Source of the DNA: Propionibacteriaceae bacterium AM104-82
GTDB taxonomy: Bacteria > Actinomycetota > Actinomycetes > Propionibacteriales > Propionibacteriaceae
NCBI GenBank assembly: GCA_027658995.1
Contig: JAQDQK010000010.1
Span: 62,001 to 126,000 of the forward strand
Length of the DNA: 64,000 nt
Reading direction: 5' to 3'
Under the pieces are notes generated by a model, which was not told where the DNA came from, did not search any database, and saw only the letters and a program-made list of their open reading frames with translations. Each line of letters starts with the position of its first letter. The stretch's first letter is position 1. Positions 18,248 through 27,110 of this stretch are shown piece by piece. The position numbers and the translations under genes were made by a program.

Positions 18248-19624
18248 CTAGCCGGTGTAGACGATCACCTTGTCGCCGACGCGCACCAGGTCGAAGAGCT
18301 TGGCGATCTTGACCTTGTCGCGGACGTTGACGCATCCGTGCGAGGCCCCGTTGTATCCGCGGGCTGCGAAGTCTGCGGAGTAGTGGACGGCCTGCCCACC
18401 GGAGAAGAACATCGCGTACGGCATGGGGGTGTGGTAGATCGAGGAGACGTGGTTACGCGACTTCCAGTTGACCTGGAAGGCTCCGTTGCGGGTCGGGGTC
18501 AGCTCCGAGCCGAACCGCACGTCGAAGCTCATCTTGACCTCCCCGTTAACGACCCAGTACAGCTTGCGCTGGGCCTTGGAGATGCACATCGCCCGCCCCG
18601 TGAGGCAGCGCTTGTCGAGGCCGGCGACCGGCTTCGGGGTGCGCTTCAGCGTGAATGTCGGGCTCACGGCGGTCAGCCCGCTTCCGGACGCGACGACCCG
18701 CCAGGTCTGCGTGCCCACAGTGTTGGCCCCGTAGGTCAGGGGAATGGAGTAGGAACCCTTGACGTTGGACCGCATCTGCGAGGTCGCCCACTTGCCGTCG
18801 ATCAGGACCTGGGTCGAAACGGTGGCGCCGGCCGGGAAACCCGAGACGGAGCCCCACGCATTGGTCTCGGCGCCCACAACCTTCGAACCGGCGCTGCTGG
18901 CCGTCACAACGGGCTTGGCGGTCCGGGTGAACACGAAACTCTTACTCACCGCCCACTTGCCGCCGCCAGTGGCGACCACGCGCCACGTGAGGCTGCCGGG
19001 GGTGTTGGCGCCGTAGGTCAGCGGGAGCGAGTACGACCCGGTGACGTTGGCCTTCGTCTGCGAGTTCGCCCACTTGCCACCGATCAGCACCTGCGTGGTG
19101 ACCGTCGCGGCCCCCGGGAAGCCCGTGACCGAACCCCAGACGTAGGTCTCAGCACCCACGACCTTGGAGCCGGCGCTGCTGGCCGTGACGGCCGCCTTGG
19201 CGGTCCGGATGAACGAGAACGTCGGCGAGACAGCGGTGACGCCGTTCGCGGTCGCGACCACGCGCCAGGTGTAGGTGCCGGGCGTTGATGCCCCGTATGT
19301 GAGCGGCAGGGTGTAGGCGCCCGTCACGTTGGTCTGGGTCTGCGATGTGGACCACTCGCCGTCGATGAGGACCTGCGTCGACACCGCGGCGGGTCCGTCG
19401 AAGCCGCTCACGCTGCCCCACACGTTCGACTCGACGCCGACATCCTTGATGCCCGCCGAGCTTGCCGTCACGGCAGCGGTGGTCTTCGTGATGGGGGCCG
19501 GGGACTCGTCCGCGAAGGCTGATGGCGCGACAACCGCGAGCATCCCCGCGACAAGGACCGCGAGGGCGGCCGTGGCAAATCTGTGAAGCTGGGGCTGCAC
19601 CCGAGCCTGGTTCGTCTCGTTCAT
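18248..19624 (-). CDS. Secreted L,D-transpeptidase with three copies of a ~93-residue repeat
   Basis: This 458-residue exported enzyme should form or exchange 3-3 peptidoglycan cross-links or attach wall proteins. A signal peptide (AALAVLVAGMLAVVAPSAFA) ends near residue 38. Three tandem repeats follow (about 50-330), each running from VTASSAG through SGF, STQVLI, LPLTYGA and WRVVA to RTAKP. The C-terminal YkuD domain has ASHGCVNVRD, with catalytic His429 and Cys431. The same repeat occurs in the Rpf-like and M15 proteins encoded further on. The start has AGGAGAAGAG. The neighbours are glycan genes, which fits a wall location. Confidence 0.93.
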   Translation of the reverse strand: MNETNQARVQPQLHRFATAALAVLVAGMLAVVAPSAFADESPAPITKTTAAVTASSAGIKDVGVESNVWGSVSGFDGPAAVSTQVLIDGEWSTSQTQTNVTGAYTLPLTYGASTPGTYTWRVVATANGVTAVSPTFSFIRTAKAAVTASSAGSKVVGAETYVWGSVTGFPGAATVTTQVLIGGKWANSQTKANVTGSYSLPLTYGANTPGSLTWRVVATGGGKWAVSKSFVFTRTAKPVVTASSAGSKVVGAETNAWGSVSGFPAGATVSTQVLIDGKWATSQMRSNVKGSYSIPLTYGANTVGTQTWRVVASGSGLTAVSPTFTLKRTPKPVAGLDKRCLTGRAMCISKAQRKLYWVVNGEVKMSFDVRFGSELTPTRNGAFQVNWKSRNHVSSIYHTPMPYAMFFSGGQAVHYSADFAARGYNGASHGCVNVRDKVKIAKLFDLVRVGDKVIVYTG

Positions 19625-19708
19625 CTCTTCTCCTACAAGCCGCTTAGCAGAGACAGCATAACTCTTGAAGGGCTGAACTCCTCACCCGCGAAAAGTCACG
19701 AGGTCAGG

Positions 19709-21592
19709 TCAGAGTGAGAGGTCTTCGTGAACATAGGTGGCGGCCTCGGCGGCAGGCAGATAGGTGCGCACCAACTGTGCCGCCCCGGCCATGTCCGCAT
19801 GCACGTCGAAGCGGTACTCGCCGCGCTCGACGCTGTCTGGCCAGTCGTGGGCGTAGAGACGTCGGTAGTGCTCCGGTTCAGCAGGCAACCCTTCATCGAG
19901 AACGCTGATCCAGCGATGCACCACGCCGGAGAACGGATTGTCGGTTGGATCGCCCTGCGCCAACTCCTCGAAGCTGACCTCCGCGACCCCGTCGACGACA
20001 GGGATGAACAGATCGGGAGTCGGCTCCGGCCGGGCGACCACCACAGAGCCGCGGGCATGGGGCAGTGTGAACCTGATCGACGACGGAAGGATCTCGATGT
20101 CCGCCACGACCGGCAGCGACTGAGCCATCACTCCCATCACTCCCTGGTAGGCGGTCGGCACCACCCAGTGTCCCGCAGTGAGTTCCACCGCCCCGGGAAG
20201 CATGTTGGTCGGGGCGGGCACCGAACCCTTCCACGTGAAGAGTCCGCTCTTGACGCGGATCTCGAGTCGTCCGTTCGACGTCCCGAGCGCGTAGGTGGCG
20301 TCCGCGGGCACGCGGGTGAACAGCTTGAAGCCGTCTGCGACCGGTGTGAACTTTGACGCCAGCCTCATGGTCGTGTCGGGGCCGATTAGGAAGGCCTCTA
20401 CCGTCGCCTTGCGCAGTATCGAAGCGCTGAGCAGCGAGTGGCTCTGGACATCGAAGTTGAGTTCCGACCGGGAGGCCTCGACGAGGGTGCTGCGGAGCTT
20501 GCGGGTGAAGAACTTGCCACGCCTGCGCCTCGGCATCACTGCCTTGGCCACCCGCGGAAGCATGCTGACGCTCCCGTGGCGGGCGACCTCCGAGAAGAGT
20601 CGTCGCCTGTTCGGGCTGATCCTCCATCCCACGAGGACCCTCACCGTGTCGAAGTCGCCCTCACGCATCGCCTGGTGAATCAGGCGAGCGAGTCGCGTGG
20701 TGCCCTTCCGTTGCGGGACCAACGCCCGAGCCAGTCGGAGAGCCAACTGCTCGAGTTCAGGCTGGTCGGATTTCTCGCCCGTCACAAGGGCGGTCGCCAG
20801 CGCCACGAGGTCGATGTCGATGAGGTAGGCATGCACGTAGCTCTTCAGCAAGGTGTCGTCCGACTCCTCTTCGAGCGCGCGGAGGACCATTTCGGCGGAG
20901 ATCACCCGATCGCGAGCATTCACGGGGTTATGCAACTGCTGTGTGATCGAGTCTCCGGATTCGCGGTTGCGCCACATGTAGACCTTGTCACTCAGAATAT
21001 CGACGCTCCGCGCGACAAGGTGAGCTTTCAGCGTGACCGGATAGTCCTCGTACTTCATCGCGGGAAAGTCGAAGCCGTGCGCGTCCCAGAATGAACGTCG
21101 GTAAACCTTGTTCCACACCATGCGATCTCGAAGCAGTCCACGAAACTCTGTGATGTGCGTCTGTAGTCGTGTCACCCGAAAGGCGGGCCCGTGCGTCCAT
21201 GACTGGACAGTGCCCATACCCTCAGCGAAGCGCCACGCGTTCCCGGCGGCAAAATCCGACCCCGTCTCCTCAAGCGTCTCAACTAGGAGTTGGTAGGCGC
21301 GCGGCGGAATCAGGTCATCACTGTCCGCGAAGGTGATGTACTCCCCCCGCGCCACGATCGTTCCCCTGTTCCGCGCAACACCGAGGCCGCCATTCTCGGT
21401 GTGCAAGACGCGAAACCGAGCGTCTCGCGCAGCCCATCGGTCGGCGATAGCACCCGATCGGTCCTTGGAGCCGTCATCGACGATCACGACCTCAAAATCG
21501 TGGAGCGTCTGGGCAGCAAGCGATTCAAGGCAGGCCTCGAGATATTGCTCCACGCCGTAGACAGGTAAGACAACGGAAAGTTTGGGGGGCAC
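19709..21592 (-). CDS. Family 2 glycosyltransferase with long C-terminal region
   Basis: This 627-residue protein has an N-terminal GT-A domain (about 1-230) with LSVVLPVYGVEQYL, VIVDDGSKDRSG, NGGLGVARNRG and the metal-binding FADSDD. The arrangement resembles teichoic-acid and capsule glycosyltransferases such as TarS-like enzymes. The C-terminal ~390 residues include a basic stretch near 350-375 (PRRRRGKFFTRKL) and beta-rich sequence, perhaps a multimerisation or polymer-binding part. There is no transmembrane helix. The initiation codon is GTG. Acceptor and donor unknown. Confidence 0.83.
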   Translation of the reverse strand: MPPKLSVVLPVYGVEQYLEACLESLAAQTLHDFEVVIVDDGSKDRSGAIADRWAARDARFRVLHTENGGLGVARNRGTIVARGEYITFADSDDLIPPRAYQLLVETLEETGSDFAAGNAWRFAEGMGTVQSWTHGPAFRVTRLQTHITEFRGLLRDRMVWNKVYRRSFWDAHGFDFPAMKYEDYPVTLKAHLVARSVDILSDKVYMWRNRESGDSITQQLHNPVNARDRVISAEMVLRALEEESDDTLLKSYVHAYLIDIDLVALATALVTGEKSDQPELEQLALRLARALVPQRKGTTRLARLIHQAMREGDFDTVRVLVGWRISPNRRRLFSEVARHGSVSMLPRVAKAVMPRRRRGKFFTRKLRSTLVEASRSELNFDVQSHSLLSASILRKATVEAFLIGPDTTMRLASKFTPVADGFKLFTRVPADATYALGTSNGRLEIRVKSGLFTWKGSVPAPTNMLPGAVELTAGHWVVPTAYQGVMGVMAQSLPVVADIEILPSSIRFTLPHARGSVVVARPEPTPDLFIPVVDGVAEVSFEELAQGDPTDNPFSGVVHRWISVLDEGLPAEPEHYRRLYAHDWPDSVERGEYRFDVHADMAGAAQLVRTYLPAAEAATYVHEDLSL

Positions 21593-21658
21593 GCTCCCAC
21601 GTTACCTCAATCGGCTGAGGCGACGCGTTTGACGAGGACCGACCCATCCGCTCTTCGG

Positions 21659-21664
21659 TATCAT
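21659..21664 (+). promoter_or_regulatory. -10-like box TATCAT, leaderless start
   Basis: TATCAT is followed by seven bases and the ATG at 21672, with no Shine-Dalgarno. This gap separates the gene from the divergent glycosyltransferase gene. Confidence 0.45.
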
Positions 21665-21671
21665 TCTCGAC

Positions 21672-22496
21672 ATGGACTCAAGCAACCACTGGTACGGGCA
21701 TGCCCATGCCATGGCGGCCTATTGTGGGCTGGATCCCTCCAGACCTCCCCCAATTCAGGGCGTGGTACAGCACGGTTGGACCTTCGTTCACGGCTTCGGC
21801 TCTGCGCACAAACCCCCCGTCGGCATGACGAAGTTCAGCTGGGCCGACGTCTCCCGTCGGCGGGGCCAGACCCTCGGCTGGCGCGATTACGTCAGCATCG
21901 GAGCGCCTTTCCTCTACCTGAACTCCATCCGGCCAAACGACATCGCGGAGACCGAGCGTGAGGGAACCATCTGGTACCCCTTCCACGGAACCGCCGACTT
22001 CGAGGCCGTCACGGGCGACCACGAGCGGCTCATCTCGCAGATCCGCGAAACGGAGCATGGCCCCGTCACTGTCTGCCTGTACTACGTGGAGTACGAGCAG
22101 CCAGAGGTGCGCCAGCACTACGAGGACGCAGGCTTCCGGGTCATCTGCCACGGACACCGCGGCAGCAAATGGTCCGGGGGCACCCACAACTTCCTTGAGA
22201 ATCAACTGAACGAACTGCGTCGCCACAAGCGGGTCGCCTCCAACCGCCTGTCGACGGCCATCTTCTACGGCCTGGCCACCGGTTGCGAGTCGGCTGTCTA
22301 CGGCGATCCGATGGTCTTCGAGGGCGCCGCGACCGGCTTCGACGGTGAACGACTCTTCAGGGCCTGGTACCCGGAGATGTTCGGCGAGGTCACCGACTAC
22401 GAGGCGACGCGCGCCAGGGCTGACCAGGAACTGGGGGCAGGCAACCTCGTGCCCCCGAACGAACTCGCACAGATATTGGGATGGGATCGTGGTTGA
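21672..22496 (+). CDS. Unknown protein of the glycan island
   Basis: This soluble protein has 274 residues and no signal peptide or membrane helix. I do not recognise the family with confidence. It has alternating hydrophobic strands and helices (VTVCLYYVEYEQPEVRQHY, GFRVICHGHRG, LSTAIFYGLATG) and glycine-histidine motifs (WTFVHGFGSAH), resembling the two halves of a GT-B-type transferase or polysaccharide-processing protein. The following methyltransferase-like gene starts within its last codons (8-bp overlap), so the two are probably made together and act on the same product. Confidence 0.6.
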   Translation: MDSSNHWYGHAHAMAAYCGLDPSRPPPIQGVVQHGWTFVHGFGSAHKPPVGMTKFSWADVSRRRGQTLGWRDYVSIGAPFLYLNSIRPNDIAETEREGTIWYPFHGTADFEAVTGDHERLISQIRETEHGPVTVCLYYVEYEQPEVRQHYEDAGFRVICHGHRGSKWSGGTHNFLENQLNELRRHKRVASNRLSTAIFYGLATGCESAVYGDPMVFEGAATGFDGERLFRAWYPEMFGEVTDYEATRARADQELGAGNLVPPNELAQILGWDRG

Positions 22497-23943
22497 ATTC
22501 AAGTCGCTCAGCAAGCGGGGGAACATCTCGTTGATCGGGGGCGCAACCCAGTACTGGACGGATCTGGAGACGCTCGGTGACCCCAGCCTGGTGAACCGGA
22601 TCGCGCTGCCCCACGTCGCCGGGCGGACCCTCATCGTGGGTCCGACCTCGCGGGCCATGAGGGAGGCGGTGTGTGACGTCGCCGACGAGACCCAGTTCCT
22701 GATTCGGGGAGAGGCGGATGCAGAGCAGTTGGCACGCAACCTCCCCGACCAGCGGATCTGGTGTGGAGACGTGGCCAGCCTTCCTGAGGAGGCCGGCGCC
22801 TTCGACACGATCCTGGTGCTCTGCGATGTCTCGCAGGTGGCCTCGCTGGAACTGGAGGCACGCCCCTGGGCGACGGTCGTGGATCAGTTGCGCGCCAGGA
22901 TCCACCCGGACGGGACGCTCGTGCTGCTCATCGAGAACGACCTGGGGCTCCATCGCGTCAACGGTTCGACGAACCCACGGGTTGCCAACAGCGACCAGGA
23001 CTGGGACCCGATGGCCACCTGGGACACGACCCGGCCACGCACTCTCGACCAGGCCCTGGGGGCGATTCCCGACAGCGAGGCCATGGCCGTCTGGCCGAGC
23101 CTCCGCTATCCCAAGGCTGTTGTCCGCGCCACCGTCGAGCGCCACCTCGCCGAGGCCTGGGCCTTCGCCGGGGCGACCCTGACCAATGAGGGACCGGATC
23201 CGGCGTATCTGCTGGACGCTGCGCACGGCGCCGACCGCGTCAACGACTTCGCCGCGGCCTGGCTGGTGATCTCGCGGCCGCGACGCGCGCTTCCCGTGGC
23301 GATCATCAACCCGACCGAGTACCTCCAGTGGAACGAAGCACCGGCAGTTGGTGGGCGCTCCCTCATCAGCGAGTTCCACAACCGGGCAGCCTCTTCGGAC
23401 CTGCCCGGAGTGAGGGCGCTCGTCAGTGCCTGGTCGAAGGCGGTCGCGGAGGGCGACTTCGATCCGGACTTCACCTTGTCCCTCGTGGACGAGGCGGGCA
23501 CCGTCCACCCGCTCCGCCCGTCGGACGGCGGGAAGGCGGACCGCTGGCAGGCGCTGGCCTCCGTGGCCGCCATCTGCCGCGACCGCGCGTGGCGCACCCC
23601 CTGGCCTGCGACAGACGACGCCGCGGCCATCCTCAGGCAACTGGGGGCCATGGCAGATCTTCCGACGATCAGCCACGAGGACGCTGTGAGGCTCCTCCCG
23701 CCTGCCGCGCCACCCGGCGTCGACGCGCCGACGCAGCAACTGCTCGCGACCGTGGCAGCGAACGAGCGGGAACTCCACACCATGCGATCGAAGCTCCGCT
23801 GGGTCGAACTCCAACTGGAGCAGGCCAACCAGCGCCTCGCTGCTGGCACCGTGAAGGGCTATGCCGACGGCGCCACCCGCAAGGCCCGCAACTTCATCAA
23901 GTCGACGGGGAACCGGGTGCTGCGGGAGATCGGCCTGCGTTAA
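22489..23943 (+). CDS. Class I methyltransferase-like protein with C-terminal coiled coil
   Basis: From the GTG at 22489, which overlaps the previous stop, the protein has 484 residues. Residues about 45-160 look like a Rossmann methyltransferase core: GRTLIVGPTSRAMREAV, a conserved acidic residue after the second strand, GDVASLPEEAGAFDTILVLCDVSQV and HPDGTLVLLIEND. The S-adenosylmethionine glycine motif is degenerate (VGPTSRA). Residues ~410-450 (ANERELHTMRSKLRWVELQL) form a heptad-rich helix. A basic C terminus follows. It may modify a sugar or act as a scaffold. Confidence 0.6.
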   Translation: MVEFKSLSKRGNISLIGGATQYWTDLETLGDPSLVNRIALPHVAGRTLIVGPTSRAMREAVCDVADETQFLIRGEADAEQLARNLPDQRIWCGDVASLPEEAGAFDTILVLCDVSQVASLELEARPWATVVDQLRARIHPDGTLVLLIENDLGLHRVNGSTNPRVANSDQDWDPMATWDTTRPRTLDQALGAIPDSEAMAVWPSLRYPKAVVRATVERHLAEAWAFAGATLTNEGPDPAYLLDAAHGADRVNDFAAAWLVISRPRRALPVAIINPTEYLQWNEAPAVGGRSLISEFHNRAASSDLPGVRALVSAWSKAVAEGDFDPDFTLSLVDEAGTVHPLRPSDGGKADRWQALASVAAICRDRAWRTPWPATDDAAAILRQLGAMADLPTISHEDAVRLLPPAAPPGVDAPTQQLLATVAANERELHTMRSKLRWVELQLEQANQRLAAGTVKGYADGATRKARNFIKSTGNRVLREIGLR

Positions 23944-23967
23944 GGCCGGCCTCCCGCCCCGGATCTC

Positions 23968-25020
23968 CTACAGGAGGTCCCAGCTCAGCGGGGTGCCCTT
24001 CTTCGCCGCGACCCGGAACTCGCGACCCTCGACGAGGGAGTAGTCATCGGGCGACAGGCCGCCCGCAGGTCGGATCGACCGGACGTTGTCGGGGGCGATG
24101 AGTTCGCCCACCTCAACGTCACGGGTGACGAACAGCGACCGGCGGAAGCGCAGGCCCTCACGTTCGGACTCCTTGGCTCCGATGCGCGACTCACCCAGGG
24201 CGAGCCGGGCGACGGCGGTCTCCCTGACCAGGGCGGCAAGCTCATCCGGCTCGAGGGAGAAGGCGGAATCGACTCCCTCGTCGGCGCGCGACAAGGTGAC
24301 GTGCTTCTCGACGAGGACGGCACCGAACGCGATCGACGCGACGGCGACCCCGATGCCCATCGTGTGGTCGCTCAGGCCCGGCAGCACGTCGAATGCGTTG
24401 GCGAGCACCGGGATGGAGCGCAGGTTGGCGGAAGCGGGATCGGCCGGGTAGTCGGCAGTGCAACTCAGGACGACGATCTGGTCGTTGCCCACGGAACGCG
24501 CGGCCCTGACGGCGTCGTCGATCTCGGCGACCGACGCCATGCCGGTCGAGATGATGACAGGCTTTCCCTGTTCGGCGATCTTGCGGATCAGGGGAAGGTC
24601 GACGATCTCTGAGCTTGCGACCTTGAAGGCCGGGACGTTCAGCCCCATCAGGAAGTCGACCGCGGTCGGGTCGAAGGGGCTCGAGAATGCGGCGATGCCC
24701 CGCTCGGCGGCGCGGGCGAAGATCTTCTCGTGCCACTCCCAGGGCGTATGCGCCTCCTCGTACAGGTCGTACAGGCGTCGCTCGCTCCACAGTTCGTGGC
24801 CCGAGGAGATCCGGAAATCGGGTGTGTCGGCGTCGATCGTGATCGTGTCAGCGGTGTAGGTCTGCAGTTTGATCGCGTGGGCCCCCGCCTCCGCGGCCGC
24901 GTCGACGATCTCGAGGGCCCTCCCCAGGTCGCCGTTATGGTTGCCGCTCATCTCGGCGATGATGTACGGGTCGGCGTCGGGGCCGACGGGCACCCCCGCG
25001 ATGGTGATGGCTGCGCTCAT
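23968..25020 (-). CDS. pseI: Pseudaminic acid synthase
   Basis: This 350-residue TIM-barrel enzyme condenses 2,4-diacetamido-2,4,6-trideoxy-L-altrose with phosphoenolpyruvate. NeuB-family motifs are clear: IIAEMSGNHNGDL, SSPFD, ISTGMAS and GLSDHTMG. Features that separate PseI from NeuB and LegI are present, namely LQTYTADTITI and LYDLYEEAHTPWEW. The C-terminal antifreeze-like (SAF) domain spans about 290-350 (RRSLFVTRDVEVGELI). It lies 3 bp after pseH, with which it forms an operon. Confidence 0.96.
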   Translation of the reverse strand: MSAAITIAGVPVGPDADPYIIAEMSGNHNGDLGRALEIVDAAAEAGAHAIKLQTYTADTITIDADTPDFRISSGHELWSERRLYDLYEEAHTPWEWHEKIFARAAERGIAAFSSPFDPTAVDFLMGLNVPAFKVASSEIVDLPLIRKIAEQGKPVIISTGMASVAEIDDAVRAARSVGNDQIVVLSCTADYPADPASANLRSIPVLANAFDVLPGLSDHTMGIGVAVASIAFGAVLVEKHVTLSRADEGVDSAFSLEPDELAALVRETAVARLALGESRIGAKESEREGLRFRRSLFVTRDVEVGELIAPDNVRSIRPAGGLSPDDYSLVEGREFRVAAKKGTPLSWDLL

Positions 25021-25023
25021 GTT

Positions 25024-25521
25024 CTACTTCTCCTCAAACTTCTTGACCGAGTGGATGACCTCGACGCTCTCGCCACCGACATCACGCACGTATCGCTCGA
25101 CCTCCACGAGGCCCTGCCTTGCGTTGAAATCAACCGCCGACCCGTTGCTGACGAGGGTCTCCGCGTGCAGTTCCTTGAGACCCAGTTCGCGCTTGGCGTA
25201 GCGGACCGCGTCACGCTGGATCGAGATCCAGGCCGGGAACATCTCGCCTCGCTGCGTCAGTCCCTCGTTGTCGAGGAAGTAACTCCACCACGCGGTGCCC
25301 GCCTCACGGTCCCAGTCGAAGAAGGCCACGACACCAGAAGGCACGTCGTTGCGCTCATAGATCAGCACCTTGCGCGTGGGATCCTGCGAAACGTTGTCCC
25401 ACCAGCGCTGATGCTCATCGGGGGCGATCTCGTGTTGCGTCAACGACACGCGGCGCACCTCTGGGTGATTGCGCCACTCCCGCATGTCCGCAAGGTCGTC
25501 CTCAGTTGCGGCTCTCAGCAT
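25024..25521 (-). CDS. pseH: UDP-4-amino-4,6-dideoxy-N-acetyl-beta-L-altrosamine N-acetyltransferase
   Basis: This 165-residue GNAT enzyme should acetylate the 4-amino group of the PseC product. MREWRNHPEVRR near residue 13 and HQRWWDNV near 40 match the PseH/RimJ-type group. The ATG at 25521 has AGAGG upstream; frames opening upstream lack support. Direct coupling to pseI, 3 bp downstream, supports the role. The acyl donor could differ from acetyl-CoA, given the acyl carrier protein gene that begins on the other strand 120 bp away. Confidence 0.87.
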   Translation of the reverse strand: MLRAATEDDLADMREWRNHPEVRRVSLTQHEIAPDEHQRWWDNVSQDPTRKVLIYERNDVPSGVVAFFDWDREAGTAWWSYFLDNEGLTQRGEMFPAWISIQRDAVRYAKRELGLKELHAETLVSNGSAVDFNARQGLVEVERYVRDVGGESVEVIHSVKKFEEK

Positions 25522-25598
25522 TTCGCACCTCTCGCGGTAGTTGAATGCACGGCCCGATCGTACCAATCTTGAGCAAGAGCCCACCGCAGTCAACGGGC

Positions 25599-25630
25599 TA
25601 GACTGGGCCGGAATCACCCATACAGGAGGA
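25599..25630 (+). promoter_or_regulatory. -10-like box TAGACT and Shine-Dalgarno before the ACP gene
   Basis: TAGACT at 25599-25604 and AGGAGGA at 25624-25630 precede the ATG at 25642. Unlike many genes here this start has a leader of about 30 bases and a strong ribosome binding site. The gap to divergent pseH is 120 bp. Confidence 0.4.
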
Positions 25631-25641
25631 GAACCGTAGAC

Positions 25642-25893
25642 ATGGCTGAACTGAGCAGGGCTGAAGTTCGCACGCTGATGGCCGAGGTCCTCACGAAGCA
25701 GGGCAAGACTCTCCCCGAGTCTGACGATGCCTCACTCGACGAGATCGGTTTCCGTTCGCTGGACTTCTCCGAACTGGCACTCAAGGTCGAGGACGAGGTG
25801 GACGAGGAACTGAACTTCGACGCCCCCGGACTGCGTGCCATCCGCACCGTCGGAGACGTCCTGGACTTCATCACGGAACTGCTCGAGTCATGA
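25642..25893 (+). CDS. Acyl carrier protein
   Basis: This 83-residue acidic helical protein has the phosphopantetheine site in GFRSLDFSEL, with Ser39 in place of the DSL context of fatty-acid ACPs. LRAIRTVGDVLDFI is the typical last helix. It is too divergent to be the housekeeping ACP and begins a three-gene coupled set with an adenylating ligase (4-bp overlap) and a ketoreductase. A dedicated role in activating an acyl group for the surface glycan is inferred. Confidence 0.85.
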   Translation: MAELSRAEVRTLMAEVLTKQGKTLPESDDASLDEIGFRSLDFSELALKVEDEVDEELNFDAPGLRAIRTVGDVLDFITELLES

Positions 25894-27110
25894 CCTCTGC
25901 GGTGGACGCCAACCGCATCGTCACCGACGGCTTCGATGGGACCTGGGCGGATCTGCCCACGATCGATCTTCCGCCGGCCGCAGCAGTCTTCTGCGCAGGC
26001 CATCTCGAGGCCCTACGCGCAGTGCGTCACCACGTGCTTGCCCCGGAGACCGAACTGTTGGTGGCCGCCGAAGGCCGTCGGGAGCCTGGCCTGGTTCAGG
26101 CGCTCCTCGACCTCGGCCTCGACGTTGTCGACGCGACGGGCGATGCGGTCGCCGCGACCCCGACGACGGCGCCACGCGAGGCGCAGCCCGGCCGCGTCTG
26201 GCTTCTCACCTCGGGAAGCACCGGCCGCCCGAAGCAGGTCGCGCACTCCCTGTCGTCGCTGACGACGGTGCATGGCGATCAGCCCCCGCGCGTCTGGCTC
26301 TGCCCGTACACGCCCGGCGCCTACGCGTGGTGGCAGGTCACCACCCTCGGGCTCGCCCTTCCGGGCCAGGACATCGTCTACGTCGACCCCTCCCACGCTG
26401 AGGACTGGCCCATCGTCGCGCGGGACCACGGCGTCACCGCCGCCTCAGGTACCCCCACCTTCTGGCGTCAGGCCCTCATGCGTCACGGCGACGTCCTCGC
26501 CGAGGTCGACTTCCAGCAGATCACGCTCGGAGGCGAACCGGTCGACCAGGCGATCCTCGATCTCCTGCACCAGACGTTTCCCGCGGCCCGCATCTCGTGG
26601 ATCTACGCGTCGTCTGAGGCAGGCGCCTCGATCGCCGTCCACGACGGGCAGGCGGGCTTCCCGGCCAAGTGGTTGGAGCGCGCGGCGCCCGACCGCCCGA
26701 AACTCAGCGTCGTCGACGGCGAACTCGTGATCGAGTCCCCTTACCGCGGTGAGGGAATCGCCGCGGAACTGCGAACCGGCGACCGGGCGGAGCTTCGCGG
26801 GGACCGGGTCCTGATCACCGGACGCATCGCCTCGGATGAGATCAACGTCGGCGGTTCCAAGGTGTCGGCGGGCGCCGTCCGGGAAACGCTGCAGGCGCAT
26901 CCCAAGGTGCTGTGGGCCGCGGTGAAGGGCCGCAAGGCACCCGTCGTCGGGACCCTGGTCCAGGCGGACATCGTCGCCAGCGACCCATCCCTCACCGAGC
27001 AGGAACTCGCCGAATACTGCCAGGAGCGCCTGGACGCCTACGCCGTCCCGCGCCGCTTCCGGTTCCTCGACTCCATCCCCCTGAAAGAAAGCCTCAAGAG
27101 TGATGTCTGA
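25890..27110 (+). CDS. Short AMP-forming acyl-ACP/acyl-CoA ligase-like adenylating enzyme
   Basis: This protein has 406 residues, about 100 fewer than usual ANL-family ligases; the N-terminal lobe is reduced. The ATP motif LLTSGSTGRPKQ, YASSEAGASI, TGDRAELRG, TGRIASDEINVGGSKV and a final lysine in LKESLKSDV are present, so activity is plausible. It probably adenylates a carboxylic acid and loads it onto the ACP encoded just before it (ATGA overlap). The acid cannot be read from the sequence. Confidence 0.85.
   Translation: MTSAVDANRIVTDGFDGTWADLPTIDLPPAAAVFCAGHLEALRAVRHHVLAPETELLVAAEGRREPGLVQALLDLGLDVVDATGDAVAATPTTAPREAQPGRVWLLTSGSTGRPKQVAHSLSSLTTVHGDQPPRVWLCPYTPGAYAWWQVTTLGLALPGQDIVYVDPSHAEDWPIVARDHGVTAASGTPTFWRQALMRHGDVLAEVDFQQITLGGEPVDQAILDLLHQTFPAARISWIYASSEAGASIAVHDGQAGFPAKWLERAAPDRPKLSVVDGELVIESPYRGEGIAAELRTGDRAELRGDRVLITGRIASDEINVGGSKVSAGAVRETLQAHPKVLWAAVKGRKAPVVGTLVQADIVASDPSLTEQELAEYCQERLDAYAVPRRFRFLDSIPLKESLKSDV

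Noticed and set aside
23968..25020. Sialic acid (NeuB) or legionaminic acid (LegI) synthase
   Set aside because: The LQTYTADT and YDLYEEAHTPWEW motifs and the presence of pseB, pseC, pseG and pseH favour pseudaminic acid.
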